A stretch of 64,000 bases of DNA from Hemerocallis citrina (taxonomy: Eukaryota > Streptophyta > Magnoliopsida > Asparagales > Asphodelaceae). Of this stretch, positions 1-12,129 are shown one piece after another (position 1 is the first letter of the stretch; every line of letters starts with the position of its first letter). The translations under genes and the position numbers were made by a program. A model generated the notes under the pieces. It saw only the letters and a list, made by a program, of their open reading frames with translations. It did no database searches and was not told where the DNA came from. The stretch is taken from positions 247,803,122 to 247,867,121 of the forward strand of contig CM030364.1 of assembly GCA_017893485.1 (NCBI GenBank), read 5' to 3'.

Positions 1-785
1 TTTTCGAAAATTCTCTAAGTCCCATAGAGAGTTTCACTCTCTGTGAAATTTCATATATCATCGCCGTTCTTAACTGCGAGTCTAGTATGAAGAACCTTGT
101 TGTTGAGAACAGCTAGTCTAGTATAAAGAACATCGTCGTTCCCAAGGGCGAGTCATGTTTGATAAATTTGAACTAAACTTGCATTTCTCAATAGCGAGTT
201 TCTCCACACAAAAATAATAATAAAACTAGGTCCGCCGTTCCCAACAGTGAGTCCCCGAGCGCAAATAGTTTAGCAACCGTCCTTTTTTTGCAAATAATTT
301 TAAAAAAAGGCATATATTAAATTTTGAAAAAATCAGTTGTGGGGGTTATGTTAAAAGGTGTAAACCGTGAGGAGTATGTGTAAACTTCATACTTGATTAC
401 TTGCGGTCTACTTGCAATTTAATAGTTTTTTAAAATAATTTATGTGTGAAAACTGAGATTCGTTTGAGAAGCTTTACTGTACTGCAACCCTGTTCAACTA
501 TGGGGCATAAAGCCCCCTTTCCAAATAAATAGTTTCAAATTACTCGGTTGCAATTTTTGCTTACACAAAATTTCATGTATGCATGAGAAGATTTATACGA
601 TACTGATCTGCTATTAGTACCCAATGTGAAAGTGAGACCCAAAAAGAAGTACATCTGAACGAATACACATGTGAAGCTGTTTTGATAGGGATTGGATGAA
701 GAGTTAGAATTCGATGAAAGTTATCGAGACATATTTAAGACATTGTACTTAACAGTATAAAAACACACTTGTTGAGGGCGCAAAG
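1..785. other. AT-rich flank of the first retrotransposon, no gene
   Basis: No convincing coding sequence. Around 61-82, 130-152 and 231-253 there are three imperfect copies of a short inverted motif (CGCCGTTC... ...GCGAG type), which look like decayed palindromes of the kind that are well preserved at 51.2-53.5 kb. The last ~280 bp are repeated on the far side of the retrotransposon (see 503-785). Origin otherwise unknown. Confidence 0.5.
503..785 (+). repeat. Flank repeat A, left copy
   Basis: About 280 bp beginning with TAAAGCCCCCTTTCC that recurs at 17505-17772 in the same orientation with scattered substitutions. The two copies lie immediately left and right of the LTR retrotransposon 786-17504. 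A normal insertion duplicates only ~5 bp, so either the target already held a tandem repeat or the flank was rearranged afterwards. Confidence 0.75.
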
Positions 786-1020
786 TGTAAAGCCCCGACT
801 TTCATATACAGAAAAATCGTAGTACACCCAGAAATCTTTTTCTTCAATTGAGTACATAAATATAATATAATATAGGAAAATTCGGAAATTTTAAGATAAA
901 TCCAAACCACTTGGATTTGATCGATTCTATGATCAATTTGAAGACGATAGCAACACGAACAACGACAATGGCTCTATGGCCGCAACTGTTCGTCGAATTC
1001 GGAAAGCGAACAAAGTGAAA

Positions 1021-1021
1021 T

Positions 1022-1052
<31 letters not shown>

Positions 1053-1215
1053 AGAGCGGGAGTAGGAGTGAGAGAGATAGTGAGAAAGCTAGAGAGAGAG
1101 AAAAAGAGCTAGAGATAGAGAGACTGAATTAGAGAGAGAGAGAAAATGTGAGAGAGAGAGACTGAGAGAGAGAATGAGAGAGAAAAATAGAGAGAAAGAG
1201 TGTGAGAGTGAGAGA
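1021..1215. repeat. Microsatellite: (GT)n(TA)n then (GA)n-rich tract
   Basis: A short GT/TA run is followed by ~150 bp of GA-rich sequence. The equivalent tract is at 15703-15900 in the other LTR. Reverse-strand Ser/Leu-rich open frames across it are low-complexity artefacts. Confidence 0.9.
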
Positions 1216-2862
1216 TATACAGTGAGGAGCTTCGGGTTTCGGAAGTTGAGTGAAGCGGCGAGATGCTCGTCAACTGCGATGGAGCTCGGAGGTGGAACTT
1301 GTAACGCCCCGAATTCCAAAATACACTGAATTCGAGATTCCACAGGATCTTTCCACTTCATTTAGTACAATTTTACAAGGAAATTTGAACTTTCCACTTT
1401 ACATCAGAGTTACATGAAAAACATTACACTTTACATTGCACAGCGGAAGTAAATTTACAACATTTAAATAAATGTACAACAATATTGAATAATCTTTAAG
1501 CATCTGTTCCTCTTTAACCTTTATCATGTCATTTACCTTACATACAAAACTATGGGTACGTCAGTTTATTCAACCGACAAACATTATACACGGCCATCCT
1601 CTCTATGCCGGAAATAGTATAACTCATTTTCCATATTTAACAAACACAAACTTGTCACATATCAAACTAAATGGAATACCCTAATGATGTCGTGTTGTGA
1701 TTGTGCACTTAGTCCTTAATGAAATTATTTATATTATATGACACTAATGCGCACTTGTTCGGATTCTATGCATCCCATACTATATAGGTCCGAGGGCAAG
1801 CCTCTTATTCGTTCTTCATCTTTGTAGGGTTCAATCCCTCGTCATGACTTAATCTACTACTGTAACTACGGTGAGTATCCTAGATGATCTATGAGTACAA
1901 GCACGTGTACCGGACCCTGCAGGGGAATCCCACGCCATGTCTTGACTCATCAAGCATGCATTCTGTGGCAATTCAGCCTCCTCCCTGAACACGATCCTCT
2001 TGCAGTCACCAAACATCCCACAAGCATTGCTAAAGTCCGATCATTACTGAGTTGTGCCCATGCCATGTCTTGACTCATCAAGCATGCATTTTGTGGCTCA
2101 CACACCCGTATCGTAAACTAACTCTCATACTTGTGTTTTTCTCTTACTTTCATCACGTCTTCACTATGTACTAATCCTTAGTTTTTATTAGAATCATGAA
2201 CAAAATCAAAGCTCTAGAGTTAGCCTCTCCACTAAACTGGACTTATTCATTCATTCAAATATGACCAACCTTGGTCTTTCATTTCAAATTTCATTTCATT
2301 TCTTTCCAAATGCCGGGAGAGACTTAGCTACTCTTTTGTTTAAATTCCAATTCACAATTTCCAAAATTGAGCGTTTCCAACTCATAAATTCATTTTCATA
2401 ATCATAATAGATTTTCTTTTTCAATAGCATGATCTCTAATTTATTCATAAGTCCATAGCCATACATGGAATTCAATTATTCCTTATGTATTTCCTCAATA
2501 AAATCACAACACTATTGAATATTCACATTTCATATTTTTCACACTATTCTCCCAATGAGAATAATTCACATCACATCATATAATTTCTATCTTTATTTCA
2601 CTTCTTTTCTAATATTTTATTTCAAGTCCGTTTGCAAAGTGCAACTTTCATAACATACAAGTGTATCACCATAATTCTAAATTATACATTTATTTTTAAA
2701 ACATACTCCCTTTAATGCAAATAATCCTCAAATTATTTTTCACAAGTCCCACATAATTTTAGGATAATAACCATATTTTTTTCATAATTTTTCAATCATA
2801 AAAAACACTAAAAAAATATTTTTTTCCCAAAGTTTAGTACTGGCCGAGCCCCATATTCGAAC

Positions 2863-3080
2863 CACCAACCATAGGGAAACCAACCCAAGGCACAGACCAC
2901 TAGGCCGAATGTTGTATGCGTTAATGAAGAGCGCTGAGAGAATTAAATGCTCTCGGCTGTAGTTATTTATTTTTTTGTCAAAAATACAAAAAGTATGGTG
3001 CTAAGGGGATTCGAACCAGCGACTCGCCAACCCACTGTAGCGATTAAGATCATGCCGACAACTTGAGCTATGCGGCCATG
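2863..3080 (-). other. Two tRNA-like (SINE-head-like) segments
   Basis: On the minus strand, 3080-2995 holds an A-box-like TAGCTCAAGTTG and a B box GGTTCGAATCC at tRNA-like spacing. Around 2912-2863 there is a second pair: GGCCTAGTGGTCTG and GGTTCGAATATG. Neither folds into a proper T-arm, so these are not functional tRNA genes. They could be heads of decayed tRNA-derived SINEs inserted in the solo LTR, or chance internal pol III boxes. Confidence 0.35.
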
Positions 3081-3349
3081 TTGTCATATTTCAACCCGTA
3101 GTCTAGTTAAATCTATCCTCTCTATTTAGTAAATATTTCGATGTTCAACAATCTCTCATTTAATTTTGCCTTTACTAAAGTTGCTGTAAATGTCCAGATT
3201 GGCTATTCTCAACATAAATTATACTCCAGTATAATAAAAATAATTTTTTCAATAATTAACACATAATTTTGCATATAATTAATTCGAATTATAAACTACC
3301 ACTACCACATTTCTTTCACTACAACACAGAAGTTATTCGCAGGCATTTT

Positions 3350-3870
3350 TTTAGACAAACACCGGCGGTTTTTACGCCGGTGAAATATTCACCGACATTT
3401 TTATAAACGCCGGTACAAATGCCGCCGAATCGAGCGTCGCGGAAAGATAGGTGCATTCACCGGCGTTTCTGCTGGACGCCGGTATTTCTTGAAAATATAC
3501 CGGCGACCAGACAAACGCCGGTATATGCGAATTTCTGAGTGTCGTTCTTTCCCCCAATATACATTCACCGGCGGTCACATACCGCCGGTATATATCTTTC
3601 ACCGGCATTTGTAGAAACGCCGGTGTATGTCCAATATGTACCAGCGGTCATAGAACGCCGGTGTATGCTTGTTTCTGAGCGCCCTATTTCCCTAATTACA
3701 ATCACCGGCGTGTTATAAAACACCGGTATATAGCTATTCACCGGCGTTTTATGACGCGCCGCTATAGATATATGGGTACACCGGCGTGCGTGGAAATGCC
3801 TCCCTAACGAAGTTTTCAATTAAACAATTAGATACACCGGCGTTCTATGAAACGCTGGTGTATCCTCGTT
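3350..3870. repeat. Left subterminal CACCGGCG repeats of CACTA 1
   Basis: More than a dozen copies of CACCGGCGTTT or its complement, often as facing pairs separated by a few bases so that each pair forms a hairpin. By analogy with TNPA sites of En/Spm these are inferred binding sites for a transposase supplied elsewhere. Confidence 0.85.
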
Positions 3871-3879
3871 GGTTTTTCC

Positions 3880-4670
3880 TGCTCCAAATTTTCATTCGAT
3901 TTCAATTCACAATTTCATTTAAAAAACCTGTAAACTAATTCACAACTGATTCAACCAATTTTAGGCATATTAATGCGCAAATCACAACCAAACACAAGAA
4001 TTAATTAAGATAATAAAGTTTCACACATAGTCCATTAATCGTCCAAATTCACCGCATAATTAACGGTGTCATAATTAACAAATACAGTAATTAACATCCC
4101 AAATATCTCAACAATTACTTAAAACAACAATCTAGAACATAACAACAACAAGGACAACATAACAACAACAACTAGAGTAGGCCGACCACAGATCCATACC
4201 CCTCGAGTAGCTTCAGTGCTGATCATCAGAATTTCCTTCATCTGGGTGACCGCTCTATGAAAAAAAAACAATAATTTAGTTCAACAGGAATCCAAATATA
4301 AGAAAAATAAGAAAAATAAAAAGGGGCTCATATCAAGTGTAGTTTTAAGGAACTGTCATCGTGGAAGGAAACCAAATATAGAAGCCAGAAATGGAAACAG
4401 AGAATGGTAGAGAATGAGGATACACCAGGCTAACATAGCGGCATTTTTCTCATCTCTCTCTCATCCCTTCTTTCCCTTCAGCACACGCACACAAAGAGAC
4501 ATCAGCAACAACAGCAAGAGAGACAAGAACAACAATAATAATAAATTATTATAAACGAGATGTCTCTATATGGGTTTCCAGATCTCCACTCGAGCCCTCT
4601 CTTTCTAATCACGGCCCAATTAAGAACATAGACGACAGCCACTAAACAATCCAATCACAGCCTAATCAAA
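3880..4670. other. CACTA 1 interior, no gene
   Basis: AT-rich sequence between the left subterminal repeats and the tandem array. No open frame with recognisable similarity; 4260-4560 has A-rich and CA/AAC-rich stretches only. Confidence 0.6.
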
Positions 4671-4674
4671 ATTT

Positions 4675-7665
4675 GCCATCCTGAATCTTAAATCTTCAGA
4701 TGCATGAATTCAGCTTCTTTAACAGTAAAAGAAAATGAAAATTTCCAGAATCTAAGCATATATGTTTCTCTTTTAATTCTTCATCCCAACTAAATCATGA
4801 TGTTTGAGGCTCCAAAATAAACCTGCACAAGGTTTGTTCGACCTAATTCTTGTACAGATTTGGAGGATTTTGGTATACAGCTAGCATCCTTAGTTGACAG
4901 TTAACCCATTTTGGTAAAAAAATCATGCTAAGATGATAATCAGATGCATGCGATCAGTTTCTTTAACAGTAAAAGGAAACGAAAACTTGCCAATAGTATC
5001 TAAGCATATATGTTTCTCCATTAATTCTTCATCCCAACTAAACCATGATGTTTGTGGCTCCAAAAGTAACCTGCACAAGGTTTGTTCAGCCCAATTCTTG
5101 TACAGATTTGGAGGATTTTGGTATACATACAGCATCCTTAGTTGACAGTGAACCCATTTTGGTAAAATAATCATGCTAAGATGGCAATCAGATGCATGAA
5201 TTCAGCTTCTTTAATAGTAAAAGAAAATGAAAATTTCCAGTATCTAAGCATATATGTTCGTTTATTAATTCTTCATCCCAACTAAATCATGATGTTTGTG
5301 GCTCCAAAAGAAACCTGCACAAGGTTTGTTCCGCCCAATTCTTGTACAGATTTGGAGGATTTTGGTATACAGCTAGCATACTTAGATGACAGTCAACCCA
5401 TTTTGGTAAAAAAATCATGCTAAGAAGGCAATCAGATGCATGAACTCAGCTTCTTTAACAGTAAAAGAAAATGAAAATTTCCAGTATCTAAGCATATATG
5501 TTTCTCCATTAATTATTCATCCCAACTAAACCATTGATGTTTGTGGCTCCAAAATAAGGCTGCACAAGGTTTGTTCCGCCCAATTTTTGTACAGATTTGG
5601 AGGATTTTGGTATACATACAGCATCCTTAGTTGACAGTGAACCCATTTTGGTAAAAAAATCATGCTAAGATGACAATCAGATGCATGCAATCAGTTTCTT
5701 TAACAGTAAAAGGAAATGAAAATTTTCAGTATCTAAGCATATATGTTTGTCTATTAATTCTTGATCCCAACTAAATCATGATGTTTGTGGCTCCAAAAGA
5801 AACCTGCACAAGGTTTGTTCAGCCCAATTCTTGTACAGATTTGGAGGATTTTGGTATACATACAGCATCCTTAGTTGACAGTGAACCCATTTTGGTAAAA
5901 AAATCATGCTAAGATGACAATCAGATGCATGCGATCAGTTTTTTTAACAGTAAAAGAAAATGAAAATTTCCAGTATCTAAGCATATATGTTTGTCTATTA
6001 ATTCTTCATCCCAACTAGACCATTGATGTTTGTGGCTCCAAAAGAAACCTGCACAAGGTTTGTTCCGCCCAATTCTTGTACAGATTTGGAGGATTTTGGT
6101 ATACATACAACATCCTTAGTTGACAGTGAACCCATTTTGGTAAAAAAATCATGCTAAGATGGCAATCAGATGTATGAATTCAGCTTCTTTAACAGTAAAA
6201 GAAAATGAAAATTTCCAGTATCTAAGCATATATGTTTGTCTATTAATTCTTCATCCCAACTAAATCATGATGTTTGTGGCTCCAAAAGAAACCTGCACAA
6301 GGTTTGTTCCGCCCAATTCTTGTACAGATTTGGAGGATTTTGGTATACATACAGCATCCTTAGTTGATAGTGAACCCATTTTGGTAAAAAAGTCATGCTA
6401 AGAAGGCAATCAGATGCATGAATTCAGTTTCTTTAACAGTAAAAGAAAATGAAAATTTCCAGTATCTAAGCATATATGTTTCTCTATTAATTCTTCATCC
6501 CAACTAAACCATTGATGTTTGTGGCTCCAAAATAAACCTGCACAAGGTTTGTTCCGCCCAATTCTTGTACAGATTTGGAGGATTTTGGTATACATACAAC
6601 ATCCTTAGTTGACAGTGAACCCACTTTGGTAAAAAAAATCATGCTAAGATGGCAATCAGATGCATGAATTCAGTTTCTTTAACAGTAAAAGAAAATGAAA
6701 ATTTCCTGTATCTAAGCATATATGTTTCTCTATTAATTCTTCATCCCAACTAAATCATGATGTTTGTGGCTCCAAAATATACCTGCACAAGGTTTGTTCA
6801 GCCCAATTCTTGTACAGATTTGGAGGATTTTGGTATACATACAGCATCCTTAGTTGACAGTGAACCCATTTTGGTAAAAAAATCATGCTAAGAAGGCAAT
6901 CAGATGCATGAATTCAGTTTCTTTAACAGTAAAAGAAAATAAAAATTTCCAGTATCTAAGCATATATGTTTCTCTATTAATTCTTCATCCCAACTAAACC
7001 ATTGATATTTGTGGCTCCAAAATAAACCTGCACAAGGTTTGTTCCGCCCAATTCTTGTATAGATTTGGAGGATTTTGGTATACATATAGCATCCTTAGTT
7101 GACAGTGAACCCATTTTGGTAAAAAAATCATGCTAAGAAGGCAATCAGATGCATGAATTCAGTTTCTTTAACAGTAAAAGAAAATGAAATTTTTCAGTAT
7201 CTAAGCATATATGTTTCTCTATTAATTCTTCATCCCAACTAAACTATTGATGTTTGTGGCTCCAAAATAAACCTGCACAAGGTTTGTTCCGCCCAATTCT
7301 TGTACAGATTTGGAGGATTTTGGTATACATACAGCATCCTTAGTTGACAGTGAACCCACTTTGGTAAAAAAAATCATGCTAAGATGGCAATCAGATGCAT
7401 GAATTCAGTTTCTTTAACAGTAAAAGAAAATGAAAATTTCTAGTATCTAAGCATATATGTTTCTTTATTTATTCTTCATCCCAACTAAATCATGATGTTT
7501 GTGGCTCCAAAATAAACCTATACAAGGTTTGTTCAGCCTAATTCTTGTACAGATTTGGAGGATTTTGGTATACAGCCAGCATCCTTAGTTGACAGTTAAC
7601 CCATTTTGGTAAAAAAATCATGCTAAGATGACAATCAGATGCATGAATTCAGCATCTTTGACAGT
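4675..7665 (+). repeat. About 12 x 245-bp tandem repeat inside CACTA 1
   Basis: The unit contains AATCAGATGCATGAATTCAG and ends near GACCCATTTTGGTAAAAAAATC with regular ~245-bp spacing (for example 5921, 6410 and 6900 are two units apart). Units differ by scattered substitutions, and similarities between alternate units suggest expansion partly as a ~490-bp dimer. The repeated ~61-residue minus-strand open frames are by-products of the array. Confidence 0.93.
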
Positions 7666-7964
7666 GAAAAGGAGAGAAATCAAGAGAAATTACCGAAGAG
7701 AGAGAGGGGGGCGACGAGCGGTGGCATAGGAGATAGAGAGAGAGAGCGGGGCGACGAGCGGTGGTTTTCGATCGCAAATTCACCGCGAAATAGAGAGAGG
7801 GAGGAGGGAAATCGAATTGGGCTGTCGAAGATGACGAAGGGACGAAGGCGAAGCGCGAGAAATAGAGAGTGGGAGGAGGGAAAACGAAGGCGGCGAAATT
7901 AGGTTTGGGAAATTAGCGAGCGAAATGTTAGGGTTCGCGGGGATTTATCTCAGTTAATTCACTG

Positions 7965-8185
7965 GCGTTTGAAATTACAAACGCCGGTGAATGTATCTAT
8001 ATATTCCCCGGTGTGTGTTATTAAAATGCCGGTGAATACTACCATCCACCGGCGTTTCTAAATAAACCGCCGGTGAATATCATGAATCCCCAGCGTTTTA
8101 TAGAGGCCACCGGTGTATAACCATCTAATCTGACGCCCCATTCCTGGTCACTCCCTACCCCGGCCCGAATGGTGAAATGCCGAGG
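7965..8185. repeat. Right subterminal CACCGGCG repeats of CACTA 1
   Basis: Around eight forward or reverse copies of the CACCGGCG motif before the terminal inverted repeat, several mutated (for example CCCCGGTG and CCCAGCG). Confidence 0.85.
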
Positions 8186-9305
8186 AATATACGCGGTAAA
8201 TCGCGCACGTGTTGTAGTGTTTTTCGACATTTCTTATCAAGTTTAACAACCCTAATCTTTTTATTAGCAATCAATTCTCTGTTTTTAATCATTTCCCAAA
8301 CATACAATCTATATCTTAATTCATCCATCACAACATTATCACAAAAAGTTCATTTAAGCACATAAAGTAATATTGCCAATCTACTAACTCTTGTATATAA
8401 TTTTTAATGTTAATAATGAAGTTTTCTTTACACAATCCATAGCCATAATCATTTCGCACACAACTTGAATTTTAATAATAGAACCACATACAATTGCATA
8501 TCAACATTTCAATCAATCAATAGGTCATTTTTCCAATTAAATGTGTACTCTTATTAGTCTTTTTCATGCATCATTCTTTCCATTCAAATCTAGCATGCTT
8601 CCTAATTAGAAATATAGAAAATTTACCTACCTTAATTGGAGAGACTACATTTAACAACACCTCCTAAACTAATGTCCTTGCAAAAGAGCGATCCTCCTCC
8701 TTGATGCGCGCACACAAGCCTCCACCAAGCCAAACCGAGAGCTCCTATTGATGCCAGCCTTGGTGCAAGCACAAACCCCTCACAAACTCTCAATCTTTTA
8801 CTCACTTGTATACTACTAAATAATGTATTTTAAACTATAGGTTTGGAGGAAATAATAAGCACAAGAATAACTAGGCTAGGGGGGGGGGGGGGTATTTATA
8901 CTAAAAATCTAGGAAAATGGAAGGCTAAGATTAACTTAGGAGTTAGGATTAAAAGGCTAGGATTCAAGGAGGAGTTACAATAACCAACCATGATCAAGTA
9001 ACCACCACCCATGACTCCACTCAAATTTTCCCTTTTCCCTCCAAAGCTCCAACCGGCCATGCTCATCATGTGCATTTTGCACGTGTACGTGCAATGCACG
9101 TGCATGCAACTTGGTCTCCAAAAATTTGTACATTATATTTTGCATAAAAATAATCTTTAAAATGTATTCTACATTACAAGTTGTATTTAAAAATAAAATA
9201 GCTCATGGGCTTTAGTATATGGGTCAAAATAATAAATTGAATTAAATTTGGGCTTTAAGAAGAAAGGCTTTTGTCTAATTGAAAAAGGGCTTTATATGAA
9301 AATAA

Positions 9306-10120
9306 TTAAAGAGCACATATATAAATATCTATACTCATCATAATGAAAATAATTACCAAAACATTGCACGTGCACACTACGTACAAAATAAAATAATTTT
9401 CATTAGATGAAAATCGGGGCATTACAGAACTACGAGGTTGAGAGGCGGGGGTTGTGGCGATAGTGGAGAGGAGCTTCGGCGAGAGGTGATAATGGCAACG
9501 AGTTGGAGCGGAACTCAGGGTGATGGTTGACGGGGCGATGGCAAGGAGGTTGATGAGGAGCTTCGGAGTTTCGAGTTTTCGAGGTGGAGAGCGCAGTGAG
9601 GAGGAGAGGTCTAGCGGTGGCGGAAGTGATTGGCGATGGAAGCGATAGAGCTTGTGGCGGTGGTGGCAGCGAGCGGGGAATTGACGGCGATAATGTGGTG
9701 GAGGCAGTGGGGCAATGGTGATGTGGCGATCAAGAGCTCGGAGGGAGCTCAGTGGTGGCTCATTGGCGAGGAGGCAGTGGGCGACGAGGAGGCTGGCAAA
9801 GAGCTTTGGTGTTTCGTAGTGGGGACAGGAAGGCAGGTGAGGGTGGTGAAGATGATGGTGGTGAGGCTGCTGACGACAACTGTGAGGAGTGGGAGGTGGT
9901 GACAACGAGAGGAGAGGATCTGTGAGTGGGGGTGGCAGCAATGGCGAGAGCTTCGGCGATGATGGTGTAGGTGGCAATGACGATGGCGATGGTGATGGCG
10001 ACAGTGACGAGGATGAGGGTGAAGGTTGGAGCTTGGTGATGGCGATGGTGGAGAGCTGCGGTGGCGGAAGGCAGTAGCGAGGAGTGTTTGGGGTTGGGTT
10101 GAAGAAGATCGAAGAAAGAA
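9306..10120. other. End of solo LTR and G-rich LTR segment, no gene
   Basis: From 9432 the outer LTR resumes with a GGN/GA-rich segment that is open in several frames on both strands. The same segment recurs at 15975-16690, and similar G-rich segments occur in the TGTCAC solo LTRs (37550-38500, 40050-40740). Compositional openness in unrelated frames argues against a protein gene. Confidence 0.7.
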
Positions 10121-10122
10121 GA

Positions 10123-10126
<4 letters not shown>

Positions 10127-10195
<69 letters not shown>

Positions 10196-10211
10196 CTTAT
10201 ATATATATAAG

Positions 10212-10265
<54 letters not shown>
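10127..10265. repeat. (TA)n microsatellite with central hairpin
   Basis: Two long TA runs separated by a short inverted sequence (TTTCTTATATATATATAAGAAA). It is strongly expanded relative to the short TA run at 16722-16740 in the sister LTR. Confidence 0.95.
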
Positions 10266-10268
<3 letters not shown>

Positions 10269-11024
10269 AAAGAGAGAGATTGTGACTGAGTGAGAGAGAG
10301 TGTGTGATTGAGTGAGTGTAGGAATGTATTTATAGGGGTGTTAAGGTGTTGCAGAGTGAGAAGATGAGTGTGTTTTAGGGTAGAGTATACTAGATAGTAG
10401 GGGTATAGGAGGAGGTGTGTGCTGTGGAGTGGGAAGGCGGAGACAGTTGAGGTAAGAGCATAGTAAAATAATAGGAAGTAAGCAGAGGGTTTAGATGGAG
10501 GTGGAATTAAATGAGGTTGGGGTTAGGGAGGGAATTAGGATTAGGGATTAGGATTAAGGGACAACTTAGATTTAAAATAACTTACAACAAAAAATCAGAT
10601 TGAAAAACTGCAAGATGTTTTGGATTTTAGACTCGATGGGCTACGATTTTTATGTATAAAGTTTCTCAATTTCAATGAAGAGAACTAGGTCAAATTCTCA
10701 GTGCAAGATCAAGAAATTTAAAGATAGCAAAGTTAAATATTCGATAATACGATAAATCAACGGTCTTATACTGAATCAAAAACCCGACATGATAAGGAAA
10801 CTAAATCAATTAAATCGAAAAATTTAGAATGGGTCAGAAAATATTTGGGTTGGGTTCAAATAAGAGATCAAAATGAGTTCGAAAGATTGGGAAGATATTT
10901 ATAAAATAAAAATACAAAATACGAAAAATATAATATTACGGATATTATCCGTAACAGTACAAAATACACGTGTATAACACATGCAGGACAAAATTGTCGT
11001 AGTTTAATTTTATGGGGTGTTACA

Positions 11025-11406
11025 CCCTCCCCCCCCCCCCCCCCCAAAGTTCTGTCATCAGAACTTAATAGGGTGCGAATTTGTAACAAGAACACTCTAC
11101 TAATATAATTGATGGAGTCCTTAATTACAAAAGAGTATATTGAAATCCATAAGTTCATCTTGTAACAGAAAGAAAAGATTAAGAAAAAATGTCTGTTTAT
11201 TAAGGGGAACATTGAAAAGAACAAGCCACAATCAAGTGATTTAATAGTACCTTATCGTGTGCTACGATGTTCAACCACTTTAACATCCACATCGACATCA
11301 GTCACTCCTAAACCAAAACACTAAGAAAACCCAATACAAAATTTTGCACAAACAACTGGAAGACTTAACAAATTAACACCCGGGCTCCAAATCTGAACCC
11401 CCACTA
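11025..11406. other. 3' untranslated part of the LOG-carrying element
   Basis: Sequence between the LTR edge and the LOG stop codon: a C-rich run at 11025-11045, then AT-rich DNA without an open frame of note. In minus-strand reading this is where the polypurine tract should lie; the G-run next to the LTR is the best candidate. Confidence 0.5.
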
Positions 11407-12123
11407 CTACTGGGCTCCCCCAACATCCCAATTCAGTTGGGTCACCAGCTCGTCCCGCTCCGGCACATACTCTTCCAATTTTCTGATTAGTTCTTTGGGT
11501 GATGGAGCTGAAACCAAGATGCGTCTGGCCTTACTGGATACAAACTCTTCGGCCACAGTCGAATCTATGAAGGATAAAAGCGAGTCGTAATATCCCTCAA
11601 CATTCAAAAGACCTATTGACTTTCTGTGGACCCCCAGTTGAGCCCAAGTGAGCACCTCAAACAATTCTTCCAGTGTTCCATAACCTCCGGGCAAGGCATC
11701 AACAATGCGACACATCTCAGCTTTCCTCTCGTACATGTTAGAGACAACTCTAACCTCTCATACATTCCCTCCAGTAATCTCCTTTGGCATCAGCGCCTTA
11801 GGAATCACTCCCAAAGTATGTTGGCCACCGGCATGAACGGTGTCAGAGAAACGGCCCATCAATCCTATGCTTCCACCGCCATAGGCCAAATTGATATTCC
11901 TCTCCACTAGCTCCTTGCCGAGCTCGATAGCAGCTTCTTGGTAACTAGCTCTCTTGCCAGAACTACTGCCACAAAATACGCAGATCCTGCCGAATCTCGA
12001 TGAAGATGATGAAGATGAAGAAAGCTTCATCTTCTTTCCCGCTTCACCTTCTTCTTCCATCGATTTTCTTTTCATTCCTACTTCTCTTTCCGCTGATTGT
12101 AGATCTCTCCTATTTTCTTCCAT
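11407..12123 (-). pseudogene. LOG-like: Processed LOG gene copy (cytokinin phosphoribohydrolase), one stop codon
   Basis: LOG enzymes release active cytokinin bases from their riboside 5'-monophosphates. Reading from the ATG at 12123, the copy spans a full family-length frame (~238 codons). It has a Lys/Glu/Ser-rich leader of ~45 residues, then [41 protein letters not shown] (catalytic Arg), [10 protein letters not shown] (signature with catalytic Glu) and [15 protein letters not shown], ending near [10 protein letters not shown]. There are no introns, although plant LOG genes are normally split into several exons, so this is a cDNA-derived copy. It is broken by an in-frame TGA at 11758-11760 (GGA to TGA likely) and lacks about three residues before PGGYGT. 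It sits in the same orientation as the host retrotransposon, between protease and 3' LTR, as expected for a transduced transcript. Identity is confident; function is unlikely. Confidence 0.9.
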
Positions 12124-12129
12124 TGCCAA

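Larger units (their letters stand above)
3317..8219. mobile_element. Non-autonomous CACTA (En/Spm) transposon 1
   Basis: Ends are perfect inverted CACTACAACAC / GTGTTGTAGTG, flanked by the 3-bp duplication TTT (3314-3316, 8220-8222), as in the CACTA superfamily. Both subterminal regions are packed with CACCGGCG / CGCCGGTG motifs in both orientations, the usual pattern of transposase-binding repeats. The ~4.9-kb interior has no transposase; most of it is a 245-bp tandem array. Inside the right subterminal array is a GA-rich block (7660-7900) that on the minus strand looks like a pyrimidine-rich plant 5' UTR, so it may include a promoter remnant. Confidence 0.93.
1300..9426. mobile_element. Solo LTR nested in the 3' LTR; contains a CACTA element
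   Basis: Starts TGTAACGCCCCGAATTCC and ends CGGGGCATTACA. It is flanked by the 5-bp target duplication GAACT (1295-1299 and 9427-9431), and the unoccupied site is visible in the sister LTR near 15983. Removing the CACTA insert and its 3-bp duplication leaves ~3221 bp with no coding capacity, consistent with a solo LTR. The ends resemble the gypsy LTRs elsewhere in the window, so a related chromovirus source is likely. Confidence 0.88.
786..11024 (-). repeat. 3' LTR of the LOG-carrying element (split by an insertion)
   Basis: Runs 786-1299 and 9432-11024, interrupted by the solo LTR at 1300-9426. Without that insert it is ~2107 bp. It matches the right LTR (13874-17504, 3631 bp) except for a 1555-bp segment missing here. 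In the right LTR that segment is bracketed by two copies of TTGGATT (13999 and 15554), and only one copy remains here at 911-917, the signature of a deletion between short direct repeats. It ends ...GGGGTGTTACA, followed by a C-rich run at 11025-11045. Confidence 0.85.

Noticed and set aside
3001..3080. A functional tRNA gene
   Set aside because: A and B boxes are present but the T-arm does not pair and no acceptor stem closes.
9306..9977. 223-codon Pro/Ser/His-rich minus-strand open frame
   Set aside because: Lies across the solo-LTR boundary and the G-rich LTR segment; opposite-strand frames are equally open; low complexity, no domain.
10026..10293. Repeated Ile-Tyr frames
   Set aside because: Translation of a (TA)n microsatellite.
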